Shown here: positions 16,565-27,856 of the stretch, piece by piece
How positions within the stretch are numbered: position 1 is the first letter of the stretch
Layout: the number at the start of each line of letters is the position of its first letter
Source: Nitrospira sp.
Lineage (GTDB): Bacteria > Nitrospirota > Nitrospiria > Nitrospirales > Nitrospiraceae
NCBI GenBank assembly: GCA_005116885.1
Contig: SWDP01000042.1
Location: forward strand, 2,398-35,708
DNA length: 33,311 nt
Direction of reading: 5' to 3'
Program-made: the position numbers and the translations under genes
Notes under the pieces: generated by a model
Seen by the model: only the letters and a program-made list of their open reading frames with translations
What the model was told of the DNA's origin: nothing
The model's database searches: none

Positions 16565-17602
16565 CTACGTCGTAATGGCTCCTTCAGAAGCCGACGAAAC
16601 ATGCCGCGCGTATTTTCCCATTACGCCTGAGGTGTAACGGGGCAACGGCTGTTTCACTTTCTTGAGCCGGGCCTTGATCTCTTTCTGCGAGAGCTCCACG
16701 GTCAGGGTCCGTTTGGCGATATCGAAGACAATCATGTCACCGTTTTTCACCGCGCCGATCGGGCCGCCTTTGATGGCTTCCGGTGCGACATGGCCGGCCA
16801 TGAGCCCATGGGTGGCCCCGGAGAAGCGGCCGTCGGTGAGGAGCGCGACGGAGTCGCCCAGGCCTGCACCGACAATGGCCGCGGTGACGCCGAGCATTTC
16901 TCTCATGCCTGGTCCGCCTGACGGACCTTCATACCGAATCACGACAACATCGCCCGCTTTGATTTGACGGGACTGCACGGCGACAAACGCATCCTCTTCC
17001 CGGTCATAGACCTTCGCCGGGCCGCGAAATGTCATGATCGAGTGTCCGGCCACCTTCACGACGCAGCCCTCTGGAGCAAGGTTTCCCCGTAATATCACCA
17101 GCCCGCCGGTCTGCTTGATCGGATTCGCCAGAGGTCTGAGGACTTGTTGCCCGGATGTTTCCTTCGCGTTCTTGGCCTCTTCCCCGATCGTCCGGCCGGT
17201 TACGGTCGGTTGACCGGCATGCAAGAGACCGGCATCGAGCAGCCGCTTGGCGACTAAGGTGGTTCCTCCAGCGGCAAAGAGGTCTGAGGCTGTAAATCGC
17301 CCACCTGGCTTGAGGTCTGCGAGCAACGGGACCTTCCGATTGATTTTGTCGAAGTCGTCGATGCTTAATTTAATGTTGGCTTCGCGGGCGATGGCGAGCA
17401 AGTGCAAGACCGCATTCGTCGAGCCGCCGGTCGTTGCCACCGCGGCGATCGCGTTTTCCAGCGATTTTCGCGTGATGATCTGGCGAGGCCGCAGATCTCG
17501 CTTCAGCAGATCCATGACCATCTTCCCGCACTCGAAGGCCACGTCGTCCTTCCGCTGATCCATGGCCGGTACTCCGTTCCGTCCCATCGGCGAGATGCCG
17601 AG
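16565..17602 (-). pseudogene. ilvD: Dihydroxy-acid dehydratase, C-terminal fragment (5' end missing)
   Basis: IlvD dehydrates dihydroxy-isovalerate and dihydroxy-methylvalerate in valine, isoleucine and leucine synthesis. Only about 345 residues of a family of about 560 remain: from [20 protein letters not shown] through [44 protein letters not shown] and a normal C-terminus ending at 16565. The match begins exactly where family members read EALG, just after the CGGMYTANTM-type motif; all N-terminal iron-sulfur cysteine ligands are therefore missing. Going upstream on the minus strand, the codon before LG is TTC and the next in-frame codon but one is TAA (17608-17606). The missing end coincides with the missing 5' end of the AmgK-like gene on the other strand. 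As it stands it cannot make an active enzyme. Confidence 0.9.
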
Positions 17603-17976
17603 GAATTATCGATTTTCAAGACGCGTTGATGGGGCCGGTCACGTACGATCTCGCCTCGCTGTTGCGCGATGCCTATATCGAACTCGATGAGGCGCTGATC
17701 GACCGCTTGATCGACCGCTATCTCGATGGATTGGCAAGGCATCGGCAGGTATGGACTGACCGAGAGGCCTTCCGCCGCCTGTTCGACCTGACAAGCATTC
17801 AACGGAACCTCAAGGCGGCAGGGCGATTTGTCTACATCGATCGCGTCAAAGGCAATCCTAAGTTCCTTGCCGACATTCCGCGTGTCTTGGGTTATGTCAA
17901 ACGCAATCTCCAGAAGTATCCTGAATTGGACCAGCTCAGGATACATCTCACCCCGTATGTGCCGGAGCTGCAGTGA
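17602..17976 (+). pseudogene. amgK: AmgK-like sugar kinase (aminoglycoside phosphotransferase fold), C-terminal fragment
   Basis: AmgK phosphorylates MurNAc and GlcNAc at the anomeric position in the cell-wall recycling route that leads to UDP-MurNAc. The visible part begins [20 protein letters not shown], where the first Asp is the metal-binding DFG-like residue of the phosphotransferase fold, and runs to TPYVPEL about 125 residues later. The N-terminal lobe and the catalytic HRDxHxxN loop, which should lie just upstream, are absent; instead the sequence changes to the ilvD fragment in antisense. The downstream gene is murU-like, the usual partner of amgK, which supports the identification. 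Without the catalytic loop the fragment should be inactive. In-frame starts near 17626 are unlikely to be real. Confidence 0.82.
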
Positions 17977-18035
17977 TGCGTGAGCTGTGATGAGTGGAAT
18001 GCGGAGGGCCAAAGTGATTCCCATCGAGTCTGACC

Positions 18036-18056
18036 CATCACTCATCACTCATCACC
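18036..18056. repeat. Heptanucleotide array CATCACT x3
   Basis: Three head-to-tail heptamers, CATCACT, CATCACT and CATCACC, end 13 bases before the murU start codon. CACTCATCAC inside it can pair with GTGATGAGTG at 17987-17996, giving a hairpin of 10 base pairs just after the amgK stop. It is too short and lacks spacers to be a CRISPR array. Compare the heptamer arrays at 20492 and 27784. Confidence 0.7.
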
Positions 18057-18069
18057 GTTCACTTTCGTT

Positions 18070-18810
18070 ATGAAGGCCATGATTCTCGCAGCGGGCTTGG
18101 GGACTCGTCTGAGACCGCTGACGAATACGACTCCGAAGCCGCTTCTTCCCATCGCGGGCACGCCGTTGATTGTCTGGAATCTTTTGCTGTTGAAGCGGCA
18201 CGGGTTCCACGATGTGGTCATCAATCTGCACTACCTCGGGCCGATGATCGAGCAGGCGTTGGGCGATGGCTCGCGGTATGGCTTGCGGATCATCTATTCA
18301 CACGAACCAGTCATTTTAGGTACGGGGGGCGGCCTCAAACAGGCAGAGCCGCACTTTTCAGGAGAGTCGGTGTTGGTGCTCAACGGCGATACGCTCGTGG
18401 ATCTCGATCTTGGCGCGTTGTGTCAGTTCCATCACCAGCGCGAGGCTGTCGCGACGCTGGTTCTACGGAAAGATTCTGAGGCGGCACGGTGGGGCCTTGT
18501 GGAAATGGATTCAGGTAACCGCATCGTGCGAATCACTGGGCGTGGACGCGAAGATCTGGCGCCGACCCAGCCTCGTATGTTTGCCGGGATTCATGTGCTC
18601 CATACGCGGCTCTTGCGTGATGTGCCGAAGGGTGTGGCCTCGACCGTCATCGACCCCTATGTGGCGGCGATTCAGCAGGGAGAGACGGTGCTCGGGTATG
18701 ATTGTGAGGGATATTGGTCGGACATCGGAACGCCGGAGCGATATGCGCAAGCCGAACAAGATGCAGCAGCCGGTCGTATTACTCTCGCCTCCAGACAGCT
18801 ACCCGTATAA
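18070..18810 (+). CDS. murU: Nucleotidyltransferase, MurU-like (MurNAc-1-phosphate uridylyltransferase)
   Basis: A 246-residue sugar-1-phosphate nucleotidyltransferase: MKAMILAAGLGTRLRPLTN with the nucleotide-binding loop, TPKPLLPIAGTPLI, VLNGDTLVDLD with the metal-binding Asp, and GYWSDIGTPERY near the end. The short length without a left-handed beta-helix and the AmgK-like gene directly upstream fit MurU, which makes UDP-MurNAc from MurNAc-1-phosphate and so bypasses MurA/MurB. Mannose-1-phosphate guanylyltransferase is the alternative, since the families are hard to separate by motif. The gene itself is intact, but its kinase partner is truncated here. The ATG is 93 bases after the amgK stop with a heptamer array just before it and no clear Shine-Dalgarno. 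Confidence 0.8.
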   Translation: MKAMILAAGLGTRLRPLTNTTPKPLLPIAGTPLIVWNLLLLKRHGFHDVVINLHYLGPMIEQALGDGSRYGLRIIYSHEPVILGTGGGLKQAEPHFSGESVLVLNGDTLVDLDLGALCQFHHQREAVATLVLRKDSEAARWGLVEMDSGNRIVRITGRGREDLAPTQPRMFAGIHVLHTRLLRDVPKGVASTVIDPYVAAIQQGETVLGYDCEGYWSDIGTPERYAQAEQDAAAGRITLASRQLPV

Positions 18811-19027
18811 CAGGATGCTGAAAAGAGATAGGGAGTGGCCAGGTGCCCTTCTTGCTCGCAGAACGCGCACGATAAGAATGTGCTCGTTCGATGCGCGCAG
18901 TAAAGGGCAGCCTCGGCCACTCCCTTAAAGAGAAATGGAGAGAATGCGAGCGGCCTTGTTTGGGTAAAGGAGAGTCTCGGCACGCATGGGTTGGGCGGGT
19001 GAGAAAGTTTGAACTTTTTGAGCATCC
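18811..19027. mobile_element. MITE-like element with terminal inverted repeats and a large internal hairpin
   Basis: The left end GGATGCTGAAAAG (18813-18825) and the right end CTTTTTGAGCATCC (19014-19027) are near-perfect inverted copies. Inside, GGGAGTGGCC (18831-18840) pairs with GGCCACTCCC (18915-18924), GCCCTT (18845-18850) with AAGGGC (18903-18908), and GAACGCGCAC (18861-18870) with GTGCTCGTTC (18880-18889, 9 of 10), so about 95 bases can fold into one long hairpin. There is no coding sequence. It begins directly after the murU stop. Non-autonomous elements of this build are moved in trans by a transposase; no target duplication is obvious. The folding itself is seen directly; mobility is inference. 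Confidence 0.65.
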
Positions 19028-19112
19028 GGCGGGAATGTTTTTCCGTTATGCCGCGCCTGCGAACCATCGAAGGTCGAGAGTGCTACAGTAGATTTCCTGA
19101 AGCCTATTGGAG

Positions 19113-20483
19113 CTATTCCAGCTCCTCTTTCTCTTTTTGCTGCTTCAGCAATCGGGCCAGGTAGGTACGTTGGAGTTTGAGGCGGTCTGCCGCTTTGCTC
19201 TGATTGCCATCCGCTTCCTCAATTGCTCGTTCGATAATGTAGCGGCTATGTGCTTCAATTGACTCATGGTAGGGAAGGGAGAGATAGGGGAGGAGTTCAC
19301 CCGGTTTGGTATGGCCCATGGCGTCCAACGACAGCATATCCGGTTCGATGGTATCCGATTGGTTCAAGACGACGGCCCGTGCCACGACGTTTTCCAGTTC
19401 GCGAATGTTTCCTGGCCACGGGTGCCGGCTCATGGCCGCCATGGCTGCGAGGCTGAACATCATGCCGGGGCGTTTCGCCTCTCTCGCGTGCCGATTCAAA
19501 AAAAACTTGGCTAAAGCAGGGATGTCCTCGGGTCGTTCGCGGAGCGGGGGCAGGGTCAGGTTGATGACATTCAGCCGGAAAAAAAGATCCTCGCGAAACT
19601 GACCGGCCTTCACGGCCTGTTGGAGATTTTTGTTCGTAGCGGCAATGATGCGAATATTGACCGACACGAGACGTGTGCCGCCGACTCGATGGAACTCTCT
19701 ATCCTGGAGCACACGCAAGAGCTTGGCTTGTAGCGGGAACGACATGTCTCCGATCTCGTCCGGGAAGATCGTGCCTCCCTCCGCCATCTCCAATTTACCT
19801 TTTTGCAGGCGATCCGCGCCGGTGAAGGCGCCGCGCTCATGCCCGAAAAGTTCGTTTTCGAGCAGCGTTTCCGTGAGGGCGACACAGTTGATGACCACCA
19901 GCGGCATGTTCTGGCGCAGACTCCACTGGTGGATGGAGCGAGCGAAGAGTTCCTTGCCTGTCCCGCTTTCACCAAGCAGCAACACGCTGGCATCGGACTT
20001 CGCGGCGCGTTGGGCGGACTCCATCACTGCCCGGATCTTCACGCTCATCCCCACTATCGACGCGTAGCGGCCGTCGATTTCTGATTTGAGACAGGCCACC
20101 TGCCGTTTGAGGCTGTCACGCTCTATGGCTTTCCCGATCACGATGAGGAGGTGGTCTTTGTCCAGCGGCTTGGTCAGAAAATCGTAGGCGCCGGCCTTCA
20201 TGGCTTCAACGGCGGCATCAATCGAGGCATGGGCGGTCATGACGATCACAGGGAGATCTTCCGCCGGCCTGACTTTTTGGAGCCGTTTGAGGACCTCGAT
20301 GCCTGTCAGTCGCGGCATATCGAGGTCGAGCAACATGAGGTGCGGAGCTTCCTGCTCGACCAGATCGAGCGCTTCTACCCCATCTCGCGCGATCACAGTT
20401 CCATAGTCGGAAGCCTGCAGGCGATCCTCCAACATCGTGGCAATATCGGGATCGTCGTCGACGATGAGAATTTTAGCCTTCAT
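19113..20483 (-). CDS. NtrC-family sigma54-dependent response regulator (orphan)
   Basis: A 456-residue two-component regulator that would activate sigma54 promoters. Receiver domain 1-120 with acidic pocket D10/D11, phosphoacceptor D53 (LLDLDMP), T83 and K105. The AAA+ domain (about 142-375) has Walker A GESGTGKE (171-178), the sigma54-contacting GAFTGA loop (218-223), and an arginine-finger region RLNVINLTLPPLRERPEDI. The C-terminal Fis-type helix-turn-helix (about 415-450) reads ADGNQSKAADRLKLQRTYLARLL. Oddity: Walker B reads GGTIFPDEIG, with P241 where Leu is usual (codon 19763-19761, CCG instead of CTG). No histidine kinase lies next to it, so its signal is unknown. The start is followed upstream by a heptamer array; the DUF1015 gene is 75 bases away on the same strand. 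Confidence 0.95.
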   Translation of the reverse strand: MKAKILIVDDDPDIATMLEDRLQASDYGTVIARDGVEALDLVEQEAPHLMLLDLDMPRLTGIEVLKRLQKVRPAEDLPVIVMTAHASIDAAVEAMKAGAYDFLTKPLDKDHLLIVIGKAIERDSLKRQVACLKSEIDGRYASIVGMSVKIRAVMESAQRAAKSDASVLLLGESGTGKELFARSIHQWSLRQNMPLVVINCVALTETLLENELFGHERGAFTGADRLQKGKLEMAEGGTIFPDEIGDMSFPLQAKLLRVLQDREFHRVGGTRLVSVNIRIIAATNKNLQQAVKAGQFREDLFFRLNVINLTLPPLRERPEDIPALAKFFLNRHAREAKRPGMMFSLAAMAAMSRHPWPGNIRELENVVARAVVLNQSDTIEPDMLSLDAMGHTKPGELLPYLSLPYHESIEAHSRYIIERAIEEADGNQSKAADRLKLQRTYLARLLKQQKEKEELE

Positions 20484-20491
20484 CAGAGCCC

Positions 20492-20514
20492 CGTGAAACG
20501 TGAAACGTGAAACG
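20492..20514. repeat. Heptanucleotide array CGTGAAA x3
   Basis: Three exact head-to-tail copies of CGTGAAA (20492-20498, 20499-20505, 20506-20512) plus CG. On the coding strand of the response regulator it is TTTCACG x3 and ends 8 bases before the ATG at 20483, leaving room only for GGGGCTCTG. The same unit occurs in the array at 27784-27853. Confidence 0.8.
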
Positions 20515-20558
20515 CGGGTCTATGTTCAACGCGAGAGCCATCACGGTATGCCTACCCC

Positions 20559-21884
20559 TCACGGGTTTTCCATCACGTTTATTACAAGACCCGTCAGCGG
20601 TTTCGGAAAGAAGTATGTCGATTTGTGGGGCATGCGTTCGCCGGCCGTTGCGACGGCTTGCACTTCGGTGACTTTTGTTGCGTTGAGTAGCAGTGCCCCT
20701 GTTCCCGTTCCCTTCGCGACCCAGTCCAAGGCTTCATGGTCGTCCTTTGTATAGAGGATGGCCTCTTGCTCTTGTTGCGTTGGACACAGTGCTGCGACGA
20801 CGAGTTGTTGGAGTAGCGATACATCGAGCTTGGTGCGAGGAGAGGCTTGCGCGGATGGACGATGGGCCGGTTTTAGGCTGAGTGTGACGTAGCGCAGATC
20901 CCCCTTCAGCGCCAGCCCGAAGACCGGAATGGTTCGTCCAGTCGAACGCATCGTCTCGATAAATTTCGCGCGAGTGGCTGCCTGCGTAGCCGCAGTAAAG
21001 GGAAATTCCTGCAGGTCGAATGTAGCACTCAGCAATGATTGCACATGGTCATACGGAGGCAGGGGTGTGGTTGTCACCCGATGTGTCGGGAGGACGGTTA
21101 AGCCTGGGTCTTCGAGGGCGGTCAGGAGCATCAGCACGCTGTCATATGGTTGCCGGTCGGCCAGTGATCCGTTCTGTTGCCGACGGAGTTTCTGATAGTT
21201 TAACGCGGTCTCGTAGCGATGATGACCGTCGGCAATAAACAGCGGTGTGCTGCGCAGGGTCTCGACGGCCTGCTTCAGCACGGATGGATCGGTCACGGCC
21301 CAGAGTTGCTGACGGAACCCCACATCGTCACGAAAATCGACCTGCGCGGGTTTCCCCTTCACAGCCCCTTCCAGTAAGCTCATCACGGCTCCTTGAGGGT
21401 CGGAGTAGAGCGACCAAATAGGGCTGAAGTTCGCCTTGCAGGCTTCGAGCAGATTCAAGCGATCCGTTTTAGCCGCCGAACGAGTATTCTCGTGCGGATA
21501 GATATGCCCCGAATCGAGTGCTTCCAGTTTGACCGTGGTGAGAATGCCCTTGAGAGTTTTGGTCGGTGAGCCGGGCGCAGCATAGGGCGCGGTGTATTCG
21601 ATCGTATGATAGTAGAGGGTCGGCTCTGTGTCACGTTTCAGCGCCCCGTTCTTCAGCCAGTCGCAAAGGGTCAATGCGGCGCGGGTGTATCGATTATGGG
21701 TTGGACCGTCACCGGGTTGATCGAGTCCCAATTCGAGTCGAATGATGTTCTGTTGATGGCGATCGTGCAAGGCCTTCTGCCCGGCCGCATCGATAATGTC
21801 GTAGGGTGGAGCCACGACCTGTGTGATATCTCCGACAACTGTCGTATCGTATCGCACGCCATGAAACGGAATGATCGTCGACAT
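20559..21884 (-). CDS. DUF1015-family protein
   Basis: A 441-residue member of the DUF1015 family (Pfam PF06245), whose biochemical function is not established. Family wording includes IIPFHGVRYD at the start, VVAPPYDIID, ENTRSAAKTDRLNLLEACKANFSPIW, and FIADGHHRYETAL near the middle. No signal peptide or membrane segment is seen. The start at ATG 21884 is preceded by AAGGA with 7 bases of spacing, so longer in-frame extensions upstream are not used. It lies between a polyprenyl diphosphate synthase gene and the response regulator on the same strand, probably one transcript, with gaps of 124 and 75 bases. In other genomes these proteins often sit near serine biosynthesis genes, but that does not apply directly here. 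Confidence 0.92.
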   Translation of the reverse strand: MSTIIPFHGVRYDTTVVGDITQVVAPPYDIIDAAGQKALHDRHQQNIIRLELGLDQPGDGPTHNRYTRAALTLCDWLKNGALKRDTEPTLYYHTIEYTAPYAAPGSPTKTLKGILTTVKLEALDSGHIYPHENTRSAAKTDRLNLLEACKANFSPIWSLYSDPQGAVMSLLEGAVKGKPAQVDFRDDVGFRQQLWAVTDPSVLKQAVETLRSTPLFIADGHHRYETALNYQKLRRQQNGSLADRQPYDSVLMLLTALEDPGLTVLPTHRVTTTPLPPYDHVQSLLSATFDLQEFPFTAATQAATRAKFIETMRSTGRTIPVFGLALKGDLRYVTLSLKPAHRPSAQASPRTKLDVSLLQQLVVAALCPTQQEQEAILYTKDDHEALDWVAKGTGTGALLLNATKVTEVQAVATAGERMPHKSTYFFPKPLTGLVINVMENP

Positions 21885-22008
21885 AGCAAAGTCCTTTACT
21901 GCGGTAAGTGGTTGAAGTCGTGGTGGCGTAAAGATCTGAGGGTGGAACCTTTTCTGCTGCGCGTGTCTTCCGATGGCTCCGGAGGCATAGAATTCGCGGG
22001 GAGGGAGG

Positions 22009-23016
22009 TTATCGATCGCGGGTGACCATATAATCGGCGGCCACCGAGAGGGCTCGCTTGGCCGTACTGTCTTCGAATTGATTGAGATCTCGTTGGGCCA
22101 TGGCGATGTAGGATCGAGCGCAATCCATCGCATAGGTGATTGAGCCGAATTCCTCCATCAAGCGAATGAACCGCCCGAGGTCTTCCTCTGTCAAGGTTCT
22201 GGTTTCCATCCGGTCGATAATCATCTGCCGGTCTTGTTCTGAACAATGATGCAGCAGATGGAGCAACGGAAGTGTGGCCTTGCCTTGGCAGAGGTCCTGT
22301 CCCAAAGATTTGCCCAAGTGTTCTTCATTGGCTGTATAGTCGAGGGTGTCGTCAGCCACTTGGAAGGCGATTCCCAGGTGTCGCCCGAACCGGAAGAGCG
22401 CTTCCTGCTGGGCCTCTGAGGCGTCTGCGAGCATGGCGCCCATGCGACAAGCGGCGGCAATCAGTCCTGCCGTTTTGTATTCGACGATTTTCAGGTATTC
22501 TGCCTCCGACATCGAAGGGTTGCCGTTGTAATAGAGCTGAAGGACTTCGCCTTCCGCCATCTTCTTGCAAGCCTCGCCGAGTACGTCGTTAATGCCATGG
22601 TTCCGAAAGTCGACGATCTGACAGAAGGCTTTGGAGTAGAGGTAGTCACCTACGAGGATGCTGATCTGGTTGCCCCAAACTTTTCTGGCGGTCGGTCGGC
22701 CCCGGCGGATATCGGCCTCATCGACCACATCGTCGTGGAGCAGGGACGCCGTATGAATGAACTCTACCAGGCTCGCGAGTTGGTGATGCTCGTGACCGGT
22801 ATAGCCGCAGAGACGTGCAGAGAGTACGAGGAAGAATGGTCGAATTCGTTTTCCACCACTGTTGAGAATGTGCGCGGCGACGGTATTGACGAGGGCCACA
22901 CTGGAGTCGAGGTTCGTTCGAGCCTGTCGTTCCATCCCTTCCAACTCATCGCGGTACGCCTCCCAGACGTCCGCCATGCTGTTGATCGTAGAGGTAATAA
23001 TTGGGCTGTGGGGCAT
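22009..23016 (-). CDS. Polyprenyl (trans-isoprenyl) diphosphate synthase
   Basis: It elongates farnesyl or geranylgeranyl diphosphate with isopentenyl diphosphate to the long chain of the respiratory quinone. The two aspartate-rich motifs are DDVVDEAD (DDxxD, 95-99) and DDTLD (222-226); GGKRIRPFF (54-62) binds isopentenyl diphosphate, with RRGRP at 104-108. Length (335 from ATG 23016) fits the octaprenyl/heptaprenyl class (IspB-like); the exact chain length cannot be read from sequence. A second ATG at 22977 (product MADVWEAYRDEL) may be the true start because a promoter-like pair ends right at 23016. It appears to head a transcript with the DUF1015 and regulator genes. It is divergent from gltB with about 245 bases between. 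Confidence 0.93.
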   Translation of the reverse strand: MPHSPIITSTINSMADVWEAYRDELEGMERQARTNLDSSVALVNTVAAHILNSGGKRIRPFFLVLSARLCGYTGHEHHQLASLVEFIHTASLLHDDVVDEADIRRGRPTARKVWGNQISILVGDYLYSKAFCQIVDFRNHGINDVLGEACKKMAEGEVLQLYYNGNPSMSEAEYLKIVEYKTAGLIAAACRMGAMLADASEAQQEALFRFGRHLGIAFQVADDTLDYTANEEHLGKSLGQDLCQGKATLPLLHLLHHCSEQDRQMIIDRMETRTLTEEDLGRFIRLMEEFGSITYAMDCARSYIAMAQRDLNQFEDSTAKRALSVAADYMVTRDR

Positions 23017-23023
23017 GGGGCGG

Positions 23024-23053
23024 ATGGTAGGGCAGAAAAGGAAACAAAGTCAA
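23024..23053 (-). promoter_or_regulatory. Sigma70-like promoter for the polyprenyl synthase gene
   Basis: On the minus strand TTGACT (23053-23048, 5 of 6) and TACCAT (23029-23024, 4 of 6) are 18 bases apart. Initiation would fall at about 23017, so the message is either leaderless from ATG 23016 or translated from ATG 22977. Consensus match only. Confidence 0.3.
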
Positions 23054-23108
23054 GCTGTTGACCCCTTTAGGGGGCATGCCGGAACGGATCATGTGTGCGG
23101 AGGGAATC

Positions 23109-23135
23109 TTGACAGAAGAATCGTGCTTCTATTAA
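23109..23135 (+). promoter_or_regulatory. gltB: Sigma70-like promoter for gltB
   Basis: TTGACA (23109-23114) and TATTAA (23130-23135, 4 of 6) lie 15 bases apart, slightly short of the optimum; ATTAAG one base later gives 16. It is about 120 bases upstream of the gltB start, leaving a leader in which no riboswitch was recognised. The leader ends with two phased heptads (CGAGATA, CGAACGA at 23248-23261) reaching into the ATG; a 16-base stretch here is identical to 27824-27839 before gltD. Confidence 0.4.
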
Positions 23136-23260
23136 GGTGAGCACATTGGATACGAGCGGAATTCTCCTTGTGAGTGAGGGAGTTATCTATCGTGGTTGCC
23201 TTTCTGGTGTAGCCTCAGTCCAGTAGCGTACACGCCTCCATTTCTAACGAGATACGAACG

Positions 23261-27781
<4,521 letters not shown>

Positions 27782-27783
27782 GA

Positions 27784-27853
27784 CGTGAAGCGTTATTCGT
27801 GAAGCGTGAAACGTTTTGCGAGGAACGAGATACGAACGACGTACGACGAGTTA
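27784..27853. repeat. Ten phased heptads, each beginning CG, before gltD
   Basis: Read from 27784 in steps of seven, the units are CGTGAAG, CGTTATT, CGTGAAG, CGTGAAA, CGTTTTG, CGAGGAA, CGAGATA, CGAACGA, CGTACGA and CGAGTTA: all ten start with CG and then T or A. The array fills almost the whole gap between the gltB stop and the gltD ATG at 27857. It looks like an old heptamer array that has diverged; it shares CGTGAAA with the array at 20492 and two whole units with the bases just before gltB. Confidence 0.75.
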
Positions 27854-27856
27854 AGA

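Noticed and set aside
22597-23061. Long plus-strand reading frame opposite the polyprenyl synthase
   Set aside because: It is antisense to a gene with clear DDxxD motifs and has no recognisable product or ribosome site.
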